A DNA stretch of 64,000 nt from Chloroflexota bacterium (GTDB lineage: Bacteria; Chloroflexota; UBA6077; FW602-bin22; JAMCYS01): NCBI GenBank assembly GCA_023473795.1, contig JAMCYS010000015.1:23183-87182 (forward strand). The letters run 5' to 3'. The notes under the pieces are model-generated. The model searched no databases. It was not told where the DNA came from and saw only the letters and a list, made by a program, of their open reading frames with translations. This document shows positions 45,705-55,419 of this stretch, one piece after another. Within the stretch, counting starts at the first letter, position 1; each line of letters begins with the position of its first letter. The position numbers and the translations under genes were made by a program.

Positions 45705-47075
45705 TCAGGGTCTCACCAACTCCTGCGCCTGTTCGGGTGGCATCTTCTGATAGATCAGCCAGTCCCCCCGGGCGCTTTCGCGGATGATACCCATCGTCAC
45801 GAATATAGCGACGGCCGCCAGGCCCAGGGCCACGAGGACCGCCGGGCGCTGCCAGCCACCAGGTACAGGTCCACCCTGCCTGCGCTCGCGCCAGTAGAGC
45901 ACCAGGTTGGCGATTGTGACTAGACCGAAGACGTAGAGGGCGATGTATTTCCAGGGTCGCATCTGGCCCAAGGGCAGTTCTTTAGGGATAACGGCCAGAA
46001 GCAGCGCCAGCGCCAGGACGAGCAGAGACCAACGCAGCCAGGTGCGCGTCCGGACCCGCCGGGCGCCGTCGGTAGGCGTGGGCAGGCTAACGACTAAGTA
46101 CAGGCTGATGAGGAAGAAGATCGCCCCCAGCAGGCCGATCTGGATGAGAAACAGCCAGCCCTTCGCGCCTGCCATCATGTTGAACCAGGCACCGGGAGAT
46201 GCTTCGAGGATGCGCCGGACGTAGTACCAGCCGAACAGGGGCTGGGTCAACGTCACCAGGCCCCCTAGCAGCAAAGTCGCCTCGAGAACCCAGTAGCGGT
46301 AGTCTCGCTGCCCCTCGCTGGGTCGGAAACGGCCCCGGAAGACGAGCAGGCCGGCGCCGACGAGGGCGCCCAGGACCAGTGGGCCGTAGGAAAGGTTGCC
46401 CACGTGGCGATGCAGCGTCTCCGCCAGCCAGCTGGGGTTGAAGGCGGCCGCCCAGAGTTGGTCGACGCCGCCGGCCGGGGTGAGCTGGTGGGAGCTGAAC
46501 ATCACGATCAAGGTAATAAACGCCATCGCGGAGAGGGCAAATGTCCAGCCAATGGCGTTGTGCAGGCCGCGCCGGCCGCGCAGCGAATTCCAGGTCCCGT
46601 AGTAGGCGTAGGCAGTGATGGTCATCAGTAGCCAGAGCACGCCGGCGATTATTACCACCGGATAGAAGAACAAAGAGGTGAGGTAGCCCCAGAGGCGGGG
46701 ATATAGTCCCCAGATGGCGACTAGACCGAAGGCAGCCCAGGTCGCCCCCCAGGCGTAGAGGCGCTCGAGAACGGTGGAGAGCTGGCGGGCAAGGTCGCCC
46801 CAGCGCTCATACCCGCGCCGCCAGCCGATCACCTCGGCCACGGGCGCGACCATGGCTATGCCGATGAGAAGGGCCACGGTCGTGATGTGGACCAGGAAGA
46901 TCACGCCGACGAGCCAGCGGCCGCCGAGCGCGGGAACCGAGACGGTGAATTCCGGTACCGTGCTCGCTACCTCCAGTGGCGGGATGCCGGTCGGGTCGCC
47001 CGCTCGACCCGCGACTCGCGTCCCACGCTCGCCTTGGCGGGTTAGGGCCGACCTGCCTAGGCCGACTATCTCCAA
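45705..47075 (-). CDS. CydA-like membrane protein (second paralog)
   Basis: FLVHITTVALLIGIAMVAPVAEV, LAETLHRHVGNLSYGPLVLGALVGAGLL; overlong N-terminus possible. Confidence 0.75.
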   Translation of the reverse strand: MEIVGLGRSALTRQGERGTRVAGRAGDPTGIPPLEVASTVPEFTVSVPALGGRWLVGVIFLVHITTVALLIGIAMVAPVAEVIGWRRGYERWGDLARQLSTVLERLYAWGATWAAFGLVAIWGLYPRLWGYLTSLFFYPVVIIAGVLWLLMTITAYAYYGTWNSLRGRRGLHNAIGWTFALSAMAFITLIVMFSSHQLTPAGGVDQLWAAAFNPSWLAETLHRHVGNLSYGPLVLGALVGAGLLVFRGRFRPSEGQRDYRYWVLEATLLLGGLVTLTQPLFGWYYVRRILEASPGAWFNMMAGAKGWLFLIQIGLLGAIFFLISLYLVVSLPTPTDGARRVRTRTWLRWSLLVLALALLLAVIPKELPLGQMRPWKYIALYVFGLVTIANLVLYWRERRQGGPVPGGWQRPAVLVALGLAAVAIFVTMGIIRESARGDWLIYQKMPPEQAQELVRP

Positions 47076-47250
47076 TGTAGCAGACCGACCTCAACAAATG
47101 CCTCAACGTTTCCGCCCTTTCATCACCACGGAAGAGGCACGCCAGCTCGACCGGTTAGTCAGCCTGGCCCAGTTCCTGCAGCGCTACATTGTGGCGCTCG
47201 CCTTGGGCAACGAAGACCGGCCAACCAGCGACCAGGCCAAGGAGAGAACG

Positions 47251-48069
47251 ATGACGACAGCAAGATTGGGGCGCCTAGTCGGACTGTGCCTACTAGCCTT
47301 GACGCTGGCCACTGCTTGCGCCCCCTCGACGCCGAACTTCCCCATCGCCCTGACGCCCGCGCCGCCTCTACGGGCGACGCCTCGTCCGCCGACCGCCGTC
47401 ACCCCGTTGCCCCCCGTTTCCCCACCAGCCGCGCCGCTGCCGACGCCGGTCACAGGCAATTTGCCGCCGGTAGACGAGAACTCAGCCGTGCGGAACGTTC
47501 TCGCCGGTATGAGTGAACTCCGTCGCCGGATGCAGCAAATGGCGTTGGGGGCCCCCCAGGCGGACGAGCTAGTGAGCGTTACTCAGCAAACGGTCTCCCT
47601 CATGGCCGCCGCTAGCCAGGTCATGCCTCAGATGAACCTACTGCAGAGAGAGCAGGCCTTCCAGCAGGAGGTCTCCCTGGTCGACGGTCTGATGCGGATG
47701 AGCAGCTCTCACGAGCAGCTTACGCTGGGGCACGGCCCGAGCGCTGAAACGAGCGGAATCGGCACGCTCCTGCCCCTCACGGTCGCGGGGATGCCGCGCA
47801 GTCTACCCCAGGGCGGGCTCAGCCCGCTCGACCAGCTGATTGGCCAGGAAATGGCGATCGTCGACGACCGCGCCAGCCAACTCGCTCGGGGCGAAGTAAC
47901 GGGCTCGGAACTGCTGCCTACCCTCTCCTCATTTCGCTCGACGCTGCTTACCACCCGCCAGCTGAGCAGCCGACTGTCGCCACAACAGGCGCAGCAGGTG
48001 GCAGCCCGAGCGGCGGTGACAATGCAATCGCTGGTGAACCTGGTGCGCAGCTTCGGAATGGAGTCGTAG
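47251..48069 (+). CDS. Lipoprotein of unknown function
   Basis: LCLLALTLATACAP lipobox, Pro-rich linker, helical C-terminal domain; internal ATG at 47251 preferred. Confidence 0.65.
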   Translation: MTTARLGRLVGLCLLALTLATACAPSTPNFPIALTPAPPLRATPRPPTAVTPLPPVSPPAAPLPTPVTGNLPPVDENSAVRNVLAGMSELRRRMQQMALGAPQADELVSVTQQTVSLMAAASQVMPQMNLLQREQAFQQEVSLVDGLMRMSSSHEQLTLGHGPSAETSGIGTLLPLTVAGMPRSLPQGGLSPLDQLIGQEMAIVDDRASQLARGEVTGSELLPTLSSFRSTLLTTRQLSSRLSPQQAQQVAARAAVTMQSLVNLVRSFGMES

Positions 48070-48070
48070 G

Positions 48071-48802
48071 ATGCACTGGCAGCCCGGCGGTCTGCTGCTG
48101 GCCGACGCCGATGTCGTCTATAGACAGCGTCTGGCACACCGCTTGGCCGAGTCGGGCTTTGCGTGCCGCGAGGTGGGCGACGGCCGGCGGTTGCTGGCCG
48201 AGCTGGAGCGCAGCACCACTCAACTGGTGGTTCTGGACGTGGAGCTGCCATTGCTGGGGGGGCTGGAACTCTGCGAGCAAGTGAGGCGACGTTGCAGCGC
48301 ACCTATGATGGTGTTGACGGAGCTGAACGAGCCGGCTACCAGGCTGCGGGTTCTCGAATTGTACGCCGACGACTACGTACTGAAGAAGACCGACCTCGCC
48401 GAGGTGGCGGCGCGCGTGCGCTGCCTCTTCCGCCGCAGTCAACCGCCGGCCCTGTTGGGCAGCCAGGTCTACGTCGACGGCTGCCTCAGCCTGAACCTCG
48501 ACTGCCGCTTGGCCCACACGCCGGCCGGCTCCCATCGCTTGACCCGCACCGAAGCCAGGCTGCTGCGCTTGCTTCTGGAGAACGCCGGCCGCACGCTGCC
48601 TTCCTCTCTGCTACTGGAGCGGCTGTGGGGAGACGGCGGCCACGCCAGCGGCAGCCTTTGGGAGTACGTGCGGCGAGTTCGACGCAAGATCGGCGACGAT
48701 GCCGAGAAGCCGCGCTACCTCGTCAACGAACCGGGCTTGGGCTACAGTTTCCGTAGGCCAGCCGCCCGCCAGGACGCCCACGCCGTGGAACGGCAGTCCT
48801 GA
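48071..48802 (+). CDS. OmpR-like response regulator
   Basis: LVVLDVELPLLGGLELCEQVR receiver, YADDYVLKKTD, LTRTEARLLRLLLENAGRTLPSSLLLERLWG...VRRVRRKIGDDAEKPRYLVNEPGLGYSF. Confidence 0.85.
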   Translation: MHWQPGGLLLADADVVYRQRLAHRLAESGFACREVGDGRRLLAELERSTTQLVVLDVELPLLGGLELCEQVRRRCSAPMMVLTELNEPATRLRVLELYADDYVLKKTDLAEVAARVRCLFRRSQPPALLGSQVYVDGCLSLNLDCRLAHTPAGSHRLTRTEARLLRLLLENAGRTLPSSLLLERLWGDGGHASGSLWEYVRRVRRKIGDDAEKPRYLVNEPGLGYSFRRPAARQDAHAVERQS

Positions 48803-48845
48803 GACTACTACGCCTAGACGCCGGTCCAGGGGCCAGGCAGTGCCA

Positions 48846-49340
48846 CTAGCGCTCCGCGATACCCGCCTGTAGCAGCCGTTCGTAGGTTGTCTGTGGGTCC
48901 TCCGGTATGAGGCGGGTCTCACTCACCACAGGCATAAAGTTGCTGTCGCCCACCCAGCGGGGCACCACGTGCATGTGGACGTGGTTGTCGACCCCGGCGC
49001 CCGCCGACTTGCCTATGTTGATGCCGATGTTGAAGCCGTCGGGGGACATCGCCTTCTCCAGGGCCTGCACGGCCCGTTTGGCCTCGCTCATCATCTCGGC
49101 CAGCGTGGCCTCGTCCAGCTCGTCCACGTTGCGCGTGTGCTCGTAGGGCACCACCATCAAATGCCCATTGTTGTAGGGGTATAGGTTGAGGATGATGAAC
49201 GTCCGCTGCCCCCGGTAGAGGATCAGGTTCTCGCGATCGTTGCCCTGCCGCGCCTTGCTGCAGAAGAGACAGCCCGTCTCGAAATCGGTCTTATCCGAGA
49301 GTATGTACTCCATCCGCCATGGTGTCCACAGTCGTTTCAT
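48846..49340 (-). CDS. HIT family hydrolase
   Basis: CLFCSKARQGNDRENLILYRG, HVHMHVVPRW (HxHxH); ATG at 49340. Confidence 0.92.
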   Translation of the reverse strand: MKRLWTPWRMEYILSDKTDFETGCLFCSKARQGNDRENLILYRGQRTFIILNLYPYNNGHLMVVPYEHTRNVDELDEATLAEMMSEAKRAVQALEKAMSPDGFNIGINIGKSAGAGVDNHVHMHVVPRWVGDSNFMPVVSETRLIPEDPQTTYERLLQAGIAER

Positions 49341-50607
49341 TCTTGCGTCCACGCCCAAGTGATTCATAGATGGCGAGCAATCGCAGCCCGGCTTCGTGCC
49401 ACGAAAAGCGCTCCACCGCCCTGTGGCGCAGTTGGCAACCCAGATCCTCGGCGGCTTCGGCACCGGCGTAGAGCAGAAGGTCCATCTTGCTCGCCAGGTC
49501 AAGGTGATCTCCCACCGCCGCGAACACGCCCAGCTCCCCCAGAATTTCCTGGCTCACCGGCGTGGCGAAGGTAACGGTGGGCAGACCCACGGCCATGTAG
49601 TTCAGCAACTTACCGTTGCCCTCCGTCTCCGACATCTTGGGCGAAACGGCAAGATCACCCAACGCCAGGTACTCTGGCGCCAGTTGGTATGGCAGTCGAC
49701 CGGTGAAGGTCACATGGTCGGCGATGCCGAGATCGCTGGCCATCTGTTGATAACGTTCCTGCCCCGGGAATCCCATCAGCAGGAAGTGAATGTCCTGATG
49801 CTGGGAGAGCATGGCCGCTGCCGCCCGCAGCAGGTGCCCGGAGCCCTGGTACTCCGCCAGCAGGCCTAGATAGACCACGAGCCGCCGCTCGGCAGGAATT
49901 CCTAGACTCGTTCTTAGTTGCCGCTTCTTGTCTTCGGCCACCCGCCAACGCGGCAAGAAGCGCTCCGTGTTCACACAGTCCGGCAGAGGGCGCACCTTCT
50001 CCACCGGATAGCCGAATTCCCGGGTGAGCACGTTCGCGGCATTGTGCGAGCTGGTCAGGACCACGTCGGGCAGGCCATCGATCATGGTTTCGAGACGCCG
50101 CAGAGGGCCGTACAACCGGCTCTGCCGCGTTAACCCCAGGAAGCCGTGGTCGATCATCTCGCTCGTGAGGCTGCCTTGGAAGTCGAAGACCAGCGGCACT
50201 CGCCAAAGCCGGCTGAGGAGGCCGCCGATGAGCGCGCCCTCGTGCAGGTGAGCGTGAATGACGTCCGGGCGCACCTGCGCGCTGGCCAGCAAAGCGCGGG
50301 CGGAGAGAAGCCCATCCAGAAGGAAGCGGTAAGGAGATGAGCCAACGTGCACCCGGTTGCGGCCCGGCCAACCCAGCGACCGCCGGATGTCCAGACCGGG
50401 CACGTTGCCGCCGCTGTGGTAAGTGCAGATCGTAACCCGACTGCCCAGAGCCTGCAGGGCGAGAGTCTCCTCGAGGATGCGCACGTGGCAGCCGTAGTCA
50501 GAGAAAAACGACGTGGGGGCGATCTTGAGGACCCGGAAGCTGCGCCGTCCCGCCGGCTTGGGGACGATGGTAGGCACGTCCACGTCCTTTGGCCTGGTGG
50601 CTATCAC
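49291..50607 (-). CDS. Glycosyltransferase family 4-type
   Basis: CHVRILEETLALQALGSRVTICTYHSGG, LVVYLGLLAEYQGSGHLLRAA, SPKMSETEGNGKLLNYMAVGLPTV. Confidence 0.88.
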   Translation of the reverse strand: MIATRPKDVDVPTIVPKPAGRRSFRVLKIAPTSFFSDYGCHVRILEETLALQALGSRVTICTYHSGGNVPGLDIRRSLGWPGRNRVHVGSSPYRFLLDGLLSARALLASAQVRPDVIHAHLHEGALIGGLLSRLWRVPLVFDFQGSLTSEMIDHGFLGLTRQSRLYGPLRRLETMIDGLPDVVLTSSHNAANVLTREFGYPVEKVRPLPDCVNTERFLPRWRVAEDKKRQLRTSLGIPAERRLVVYLGLLAEYQGSGHLLRAAAAMLSQHQDIHFLLMGFPGQERYQQMASDLGIADHVTFTGRLPYQLAPEYLALGDLAVSPKMSETEGNGKLLNYMAVGLPTVTFATPVSQEILGELGVFAAVGDHLDLASKMDLLLYAGAEAAEDLGCQLRHRAVERFSWHEAGLRLLAIYESLGRGRKNETTVDTMADGVHTLG

Positions 50608-51431
50608 TATGTGCCCTCTCTGTACTGCACCGGCCTTCTAGGCTCGCGGAAGAGCCGCCAGCGAAAGCGGATCAGTTCCTTGAAGGCGCGAATAACCACG
50701 TCGGGGCGACCGCCGGTAGGTTTGCCCGCCTGGCGAGGCAAGTGGGTGACCCCCGCCTCGCGGATGCGATGGCCGGTGCGCTTGGCTCGTACCAGGAACT
50801 CCGTGCTGAAGGTGGCGCCGCGCGACTCGACGACAAAATCGTTCAAGATGCCGCGGCGAAAGAGCTTGAAGGCGCAGTCCACGTCGCGCACGGTGTAGCC
50901 GAAGAGCAGATTTATCAGTAGATTCCAACCCCAGGCATACAGCAGGCGGTGGAAAGGGTCGCGGCGGGGGTTGCGGTAACCGACGGCCAGGTCGGCCCCC
51001 TCGAGCAGAGGCAACAGCAACCTGATCTCGCGCACGTCGAATTGAGCGTCGCCATCCGTCATGAACACCAGGTCCTTGCGGGCGCTGATAAACCCGGTGT
51101 AGAGCGCTGCTCCGTAGCCCTTGTTCACCTCGTGCCGCACCAGGCGCACCTGTGGGTACTGCTGGGCCAGGGCAAGCGTTACCTGCGCGGTGCGGTCGCG
51201 GCTGCCGTCGTTGACCACGACTATCTCGTAGTCTTCGCAGAGGTCTTGCAGAGCCTCGACGACGTTGGCCACCGTGCGAGGGATACTCTCTTCTTCGTTA
51301 TAGGCGGGGAGCACGACGGAAATACTGGGCAACAGGCCACTCCCTACTCGGACCGGTCTCTGCCGCCCGAGCCGGGTGGTATTGTACATCAGGGGCGGGG
51401 TGCCCGCAATGCCAGGTCGGGCGCTGGGCAA
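50607..51431 (-). CDS. Glycosyltransferase family 2
   Basis: ISVVLPAYNEEESIPRTVANVVEAL, EIVVVNDGSRDRT, FMTDGDAQFD. Confidence 0.9.
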   Translation of the reverse strand: MPSARPGIAGTPPLMYNTTRLGRQRPVRVGSGLLPSISVVLPAYNEEESIPRTVANVVEALQDLCEDYEIVVVNDGSRDRTAQVTLALAQQYPQVRLVRHEVNKGYGAALYTGFISARKDLVFMTDGDAQFDVREIRLLLPLLEGADLAVGYRNPRRDPFHRLLYAWGWNLLINLLFGYTVRDVDCAFKLFRRGILNDFVVESRGATFSTEFLVRAKRTGHRIREAGVTHLPRQAGKPTGGRPDVVIRAFKELIRFRWRLFREPRRPVQYREGT

Positions 51432-51500
51432 CGGCCCGGTGGCGCACAGGCAAGACCACTAGCGGTTCTGGGCCATTCTATCCGCCGGTCCAGCACAGAC

Positions 51501-51535
51501 AAAAAAGGCCCTCGCCGCTTGTCGACGGCGAAGGA
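51501..51535 (-). terminator. Rho-independent terminator with T6 tract (minus strand)
   Basis: On minus strand: tcgccg...cggcga hairpin followed by gggccTTTTTT. Confidence 0.6.
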
Positions 51536-51823
51536 ACCTCTCACGGCCAGCCACCGTAGCACAACCGCCACTTCCACCGCGAGGGCGCCACTTCGCACGT
51601 TTGCAGCGAGGGCTTTGCCCGCGACCAGCCACTTCCACCCAGCCACCCAACCACCGCGAGCAACAGAATAGTAGCGAGAACGGCCGGGCAAAGCAATAGC
51701 CCATTTTGGCTATTCAAGCGCTCTTTCGCCCGGGGAATGGGCAACCGTCAACCGATGAGCGCTTTGCCGTCGTCCGGAGCGAGCTCGTTCACCGGCGGCG
51801 TCGGTCCGAGCACGCGCCGGAGG

Positions 51824-52513
51824 TCAACCCTCGGCCCCCTCCGCCGGCCGGAGCGACAGCACGTAGCCTTGGTAAGAGTACAGTGAGTAGAGGAACTGCG
51901 CCGGCGGATAGGCGACCAAGCCGCCGGGGTAAGGCGCGGGGTCGTTTACCGTGACCGCATCGTCGTCCAAGCCGCTCACGACCACGTAGTGCCCCACCTG
52001 CCCCAGGCGGTGGGCCGGCGGCCAGCCGACGTCCAAGCCACGGCTACCGTACAGCGCTTTCAAGTCCAGGGAGCAAATCAACGGGTGGCCGGCCGCCAGA
52101 TCACGCTCTATAGGGTCGGCGAGCGTCGGCACGCCCACCCTCAGGCGCCCGCCTTGCTCCAGAAAGCCCAGCAGGCCCTCGAGGTAGGCGCGCTGCTTCT
52201 CACCTAGTTCCTCCTCGACGAGGCGCTGGCGCAGGTCGGCCATAACCTCCTCCTGGCTGAGGCGTTCGTAGGCCACCGGTAGCCGGGTGGTGTCGCGAGT
52301 CCATAACTCGACCGCGAAGCCATTGCCGAGAGCGTGGCGGGCAATTTCCTGAATGTAGACGCCCGTGGGTATGCGCTGCACCTCGGCCAGCAGGTCTGGC
52401 ACTTCCCGGTGCAGGCCGTAATACTCATAGACCATTTTGAGGCACCAGAGGCTGCAGAGGTTGGTGCCTCGCTCCTGATAGTAGTGCGGGACGTCTAGGG
52501 TGAGACGCGCCAA
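51824..52513 (-). CDS. C39-like papain-fold cysteine peptidase
   Basis: LDVPHYYQERGTNLCSLWCLKMVYEYYG, GHYVVVSGLDDDAVTVNDPA. Confidence 0.75.
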   Translation of the reverse strand: MARLTLDVPHYYQERGTNLCSLWCLKMVYEYYGLHREVPDLLAEVQRIPTGVYIQEIARHALGNGFAVELWTRDTTRLPVAYERLSQEEVMADLRQRLVEEELGEKQRAYLEGLLGFLEQGGRLRVGVPTLADPIERDLAAGHPLICSLDLKALYGSRGLDVGWPPAHRLGQVGHYVVVSGLDDDAVTVNDPAPYPGGLVAYPPAQFLYSLYSYQGYVLSLRPAEGAEG

Positions 52514-52539
52514 TGCGGACCTCTCAGGGGCCAGAGGAC

Positions 52540-53421
52540 TCAGCGGTAGCCCTCCAGGGCCCAGCCTATCATCTCCGTGTGGGCAGGGGTGCTGCCGCAG
52601 CAGGAGCCGACGACCCGCACGCCCAGAGCCGCGTAGCGCCGGGCATACTCGGCCATCGTCTCGGGGCTGGCGCTGTAGACCGACCTACCCTCCTCCAATG
52701 AGGGCACGCCCGCGTTAGGCTGGCAAATGATCGCCGCCCCCGGCTTGGCGATGAGAAACTCGCGCGCCACGCCTTCCATCTCATCCGGGCCAAGGCCGCA
52801 GTTGGCGCCAAAGGCTTCCACCGCCAGCTCCGCCAGCATCTCGGCAGCCTGCTTGGGACTCACGCCCATCATAGTTCGTCCGCCCGTGTCGAAGCTGAGG
52901 GTGCAGAAGACCGGCAGGTTACTCACTCGACGCACGCCCATGACGGCCGCCGTGGCCTCGGCCAGATCGGACATCGTCTCGATCAAGAACAGGTCCACGC
53001 CGCCCTTGACCAAAGCCGCGGCCTGCTCGGCGTAGGCATCCGCAGCCTCGGCCGGCGAGAGAGTGCCGAAAGGCTCCAGCAGCTCGCCGGTAGGCCCCAG
53101 GGAGCCGGCGACGAAGACGTTGCCGGCGGCTGCCTCGCGCGCCAGCTGCGCGCCCTGGCGGTTAGCCTCCCCAACCTCGTCGGCAACTCCGGCCCGCGCC
53201 ATTTTGATGCGAGTGCCGCCAAAGGTGTTGGTGGTAACGATGTCGACGCCCGCCGCAACGTAAGCCAAGTGGACCGCCAGCACCCGTTCCGGGCACCGCA
53301 GGTTCCACAGTTCGGGCACCTCCCCGGCCTCCAAGCCGGCTGCCTGCAGCATGGTGCCCATCGCCCCGTCGCAGAGCAGCACCTTGCCCTCGGTCAGTCG
53401 CTGGCGTAGCGTCTTCCTCAT
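52540..53421 (-). CDS. Homocysteine S-methyltransferase family protein
   Basis: LLCDGAMGTMLQAAGL, TNTFGGTRIKM, FGANCGLG, GSCCGSTPAH zinc-binding Cys motifs. Confidence 0.92.
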   Translation of the reverse strand: MRKTLRQRLTEGKVLLCDGAMGTMLQAAGLEAGEVPELWNLRCPERVLAVHLAYVAAGVDIVTTNTFGGTRIKMARAGVADEVGEANRQGAQLAREAAAGNVFVAGSLGPTGELLEPFGTLSPAEAADAYAEQAAALVKGGVDLFLIETMSDLAEATAAVMGVRRVSNLPVFCTLSFDTGGRTMMGVSPKQAAEMLAELAVEAFGANCGLGPDEMEGVAREFLIAKPGAAIICQPNAGVPSLEEGRSVYSASPETMAEYARRYAALGVRVVGSCCGSTPAHTEMIGWALEGYR

Positions 53422-53469
53422 CGTTCGCTCCCTCCCCCGGGCACACTCACACCGGGCCTACTTGGTCTG

Positions 53470-53664
53470 CTAGCGCTCTGCCGCATGCTGAGCCAGCTCC
53501 TGCTGGAGCCGGCTCTTGTGCTGCGCCATCATTTCCTTGATGCTGCTATAGATGGCGCGACAGCCGTCGTCGCTCGACTCGCCGATGAAAGCGTCGCACT
53601 TGTCCATCGTCTCCTGCGCCAGGCGCGCCGCCTCGCGTAGGTTCTCGTCTTGGCGCTCCATCAA
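53470..53664 (-). CDS. Small hypothetical protein
   Basis: 64-aa ORF with helical composition, between two confident genes. Confidence 0.45.
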   Translation of the reverse strand: MMERQDENLREAARLAQETMDKCDAFIGESSDDGCRAIYSSIKEMMAQHKSRLQQELAQHAAER

Positions 53665-53732
53665 TCAATCCTCCCACGGCGTGGGCGCGGGCCCTTCGGC
53701 AGATTCTGCCCGCCCAACGCTATTGTAGCAGT

Positions 53733-54749
53733 CTAGTCCGCACCGGCAAAGCGCGCCTGCCCGCTAGTCAGATCGGCGGCGGCGCGCAGGGCTTCGACCA
53801 TGCCGGTCGCGTCGGCCAGGCCCTTGCCAGCAATGTCGAACGCCGTGCCGTGGTCCACCGAGGTGCGCACGAAGGGCAGGCCCAGGGCAATGCTCACGCT
53901 CTCGGCGAAGCCGTGCACCTTGATGGCGATGTGCCCCTGGTCGTGGTACATAGCCAGCACGACGTCGAACTCCCCGCCGATGGCCCGGTTGAAGACGGAG
54001 TCGGCCGGCAGCGGGCCGCGCGCCTCGATGCCCTCCGCGGCAGCGGCGGCAACGGCGGGAGCGATCTGATCGATTTCCGTCCGGCCGAACATACCCCCCT
54101 CCCCGGCGTGCGGATTGAGGGCGGCCACGGCGATGCGCGGGCGTGGCAGGCCCCAGGTCGTGAACGAGGAATCCGTCAAGCGCAAGCGGGCCAGCACGCG
54201 TTCACTGGTGACCCTTCGGCAGGCCTCGGCTAGCTCGTAATGGGTTGTGAGGTGCACCACCCGCAGGCCCTTAGTGGCAAGCATGGTGGCGTACTCCCTG
54301 GCGCCCGTGAGACGGGCGAGGAGCTCCAGGTGGCCGATGTCCTCGTAGCCGGCCAGACGGGTGGCTTCCTTGTTGATGGGCGCGGTGACGATGGCGGCGG
54401 CCTGGCCGGAACGCACCAGGTCAACCGCGGCCAGAATCGACAGCATCGCCGCCGTGCCCGCCGCGGCCGAAACCACGCCCAGGGTTACCTCGGCTGCCTC
54501 GGCGTCGCAGGCGTCCAGCACGGCGACCTCGGCCGGGCCGTAGGTGCCCTCCGCGGGGCTCGCTACCGCCTGTACGCTCATAGGCAGAGCCAACCAGCTT
54601 AGAGCGCGCCGCAGGACGCCCGCCGAGCCCACGACCAGCGGCCGGCAGAAGTCGCGCACCTGCGGCTGCGCCAGCGCCTTCAGCACAACCTCCGGCCCGA
54701 TGCCAGCCGGATCGCCCATCGTCACCGCCAGTAAAGGCTTCTCTGTCAC
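53733..54749 (-). CDS. pdxA: 4-hydroxythreonine-4-phosphate dehydrogenase
   Basis: MGDPAGIGPEVVLKAL, TAPINKEA, NPHAGEGGMFG, YHDQGHIAIK, TSVDHGTAFDIAGKG. Confidence 0.95.
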   Translation of the reverse strand: MTEKPLLAVTMGDPAGIGPEVVLKALAQPQVRDFCRPLVVGSAGVLRRALSWLALPMSVQAVASPAEGTYGPAEVAVLDACDAEAAEVTLGVVSAAAGTAAMLSILAAVDLVRSGQAAAIVTAPINKEATRLAGYEDIGHLELLARLTGAREYATMLATKGLRVVHLTTHYELAEACRRVTSERVLARLRLTDSSFTTWGLPRPRIAVAALNPHAGEGGMFGRTEIDQIAPAVAAAAAEGIEARGPLPADSVFNRAIGGEFDVVLAMYHDQGHIAIKVHGFAESVSIALGLPFVRTSVDHGTAFDIAGKGLADATGMVEALRAAADLTSGQARFAGAD

Positions 54750-54759
54750 TCTCTACCCC

Positions 54760-55419
54760 CTATTTGCGCAATAGCCCTTCGCGCATGGCCACGGCGGTCG
54801 CCTCGGCGCGCGAATCGACCCCCAGCTTGTTGAAGACCCCGGTTACATAGGCCTTGATCGTGCGTTCGCTAAGCCCCAGGCGTACGGCGATCTCTTTGTT
54901 GCGCAACCCTTGCGCCACCAGGCGCAGGACTGCCGCTTCGCGCTCGGAGAGGGCGCCGTGCGCCGCTTCGTCCGCCGCGCGCGGAGAGGCCAGGTGCGCG
55001 AAGACCTTGGCCGCCACCGCCGCCGGTAGGGTAGATTCCCCCCGCGCGGCGGCGCGAATGGCGCCGAACAGCGCCTCGCGCCCCGTCTCTTTCAGCAGGT
55101 AACCGCAGGCACCGGCGCGCAGGCCGCGCACTATGTTCTCGTCGTCGTCATAGGTGGTGAGAATGACGACCGCCACCTCGGGCCAGCGCCGCTTGATCTC
55201 GGCAATCGCCTCCAGCCCCGGCAGCACGGGCATGCGCAAGTCCATTAGGACCACGTCCGGGCGCAACTCGGCACAGCGGTCGATCGCCTCCTGACCGTTG
55301 GCGGCCTCGCCCACGCACTCCAGGTCGTCTTCGGTCCCCAGGATGGTGCGCAGTCCCTCGCGCACGACGAAATGGTCGTCGGCGATCAGCACCCGGACCG
55401 TCCGCGCCGCGTCGCTCAT
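54760..55419 (-). CDS. NarL/LuxR-family response regulator
   Basis: VLIADDHFVVREGLRTIL, DVVLMDLRMPVLPGLEAI, LSEREAAVLRLVAQGLRNKEIAVRLGLSERTIKAYVTGVFNKLGV. Confidence 0.95.
   Translation of the reverse strand: MSDAARTVRVLIADDHFVVREGLRTILGTEDDLECVGEAANGQEAIDRCAELRPDVVLMDLRMPVLPGLEAIAEIKRRWPEVAVVILTTYDDDENIVRGLRAGACGYLLKETGREALFGAIRAAARGESTLPAAVAAKVFAHLASPRAADEAAHGALSEREAAVLRLVAQGLRNKEIAVRLGLSERTIKAYVTGVFNKLGVDSRAEATAVAMREGLLRK

Noticed and set aside
51540-51680. Possible CRISPR-like short repeats (gccacttccacc twice, gccacttcgca)
   Set aside because: Repeats too short, irregularly spaced and degenerate; no cas genes
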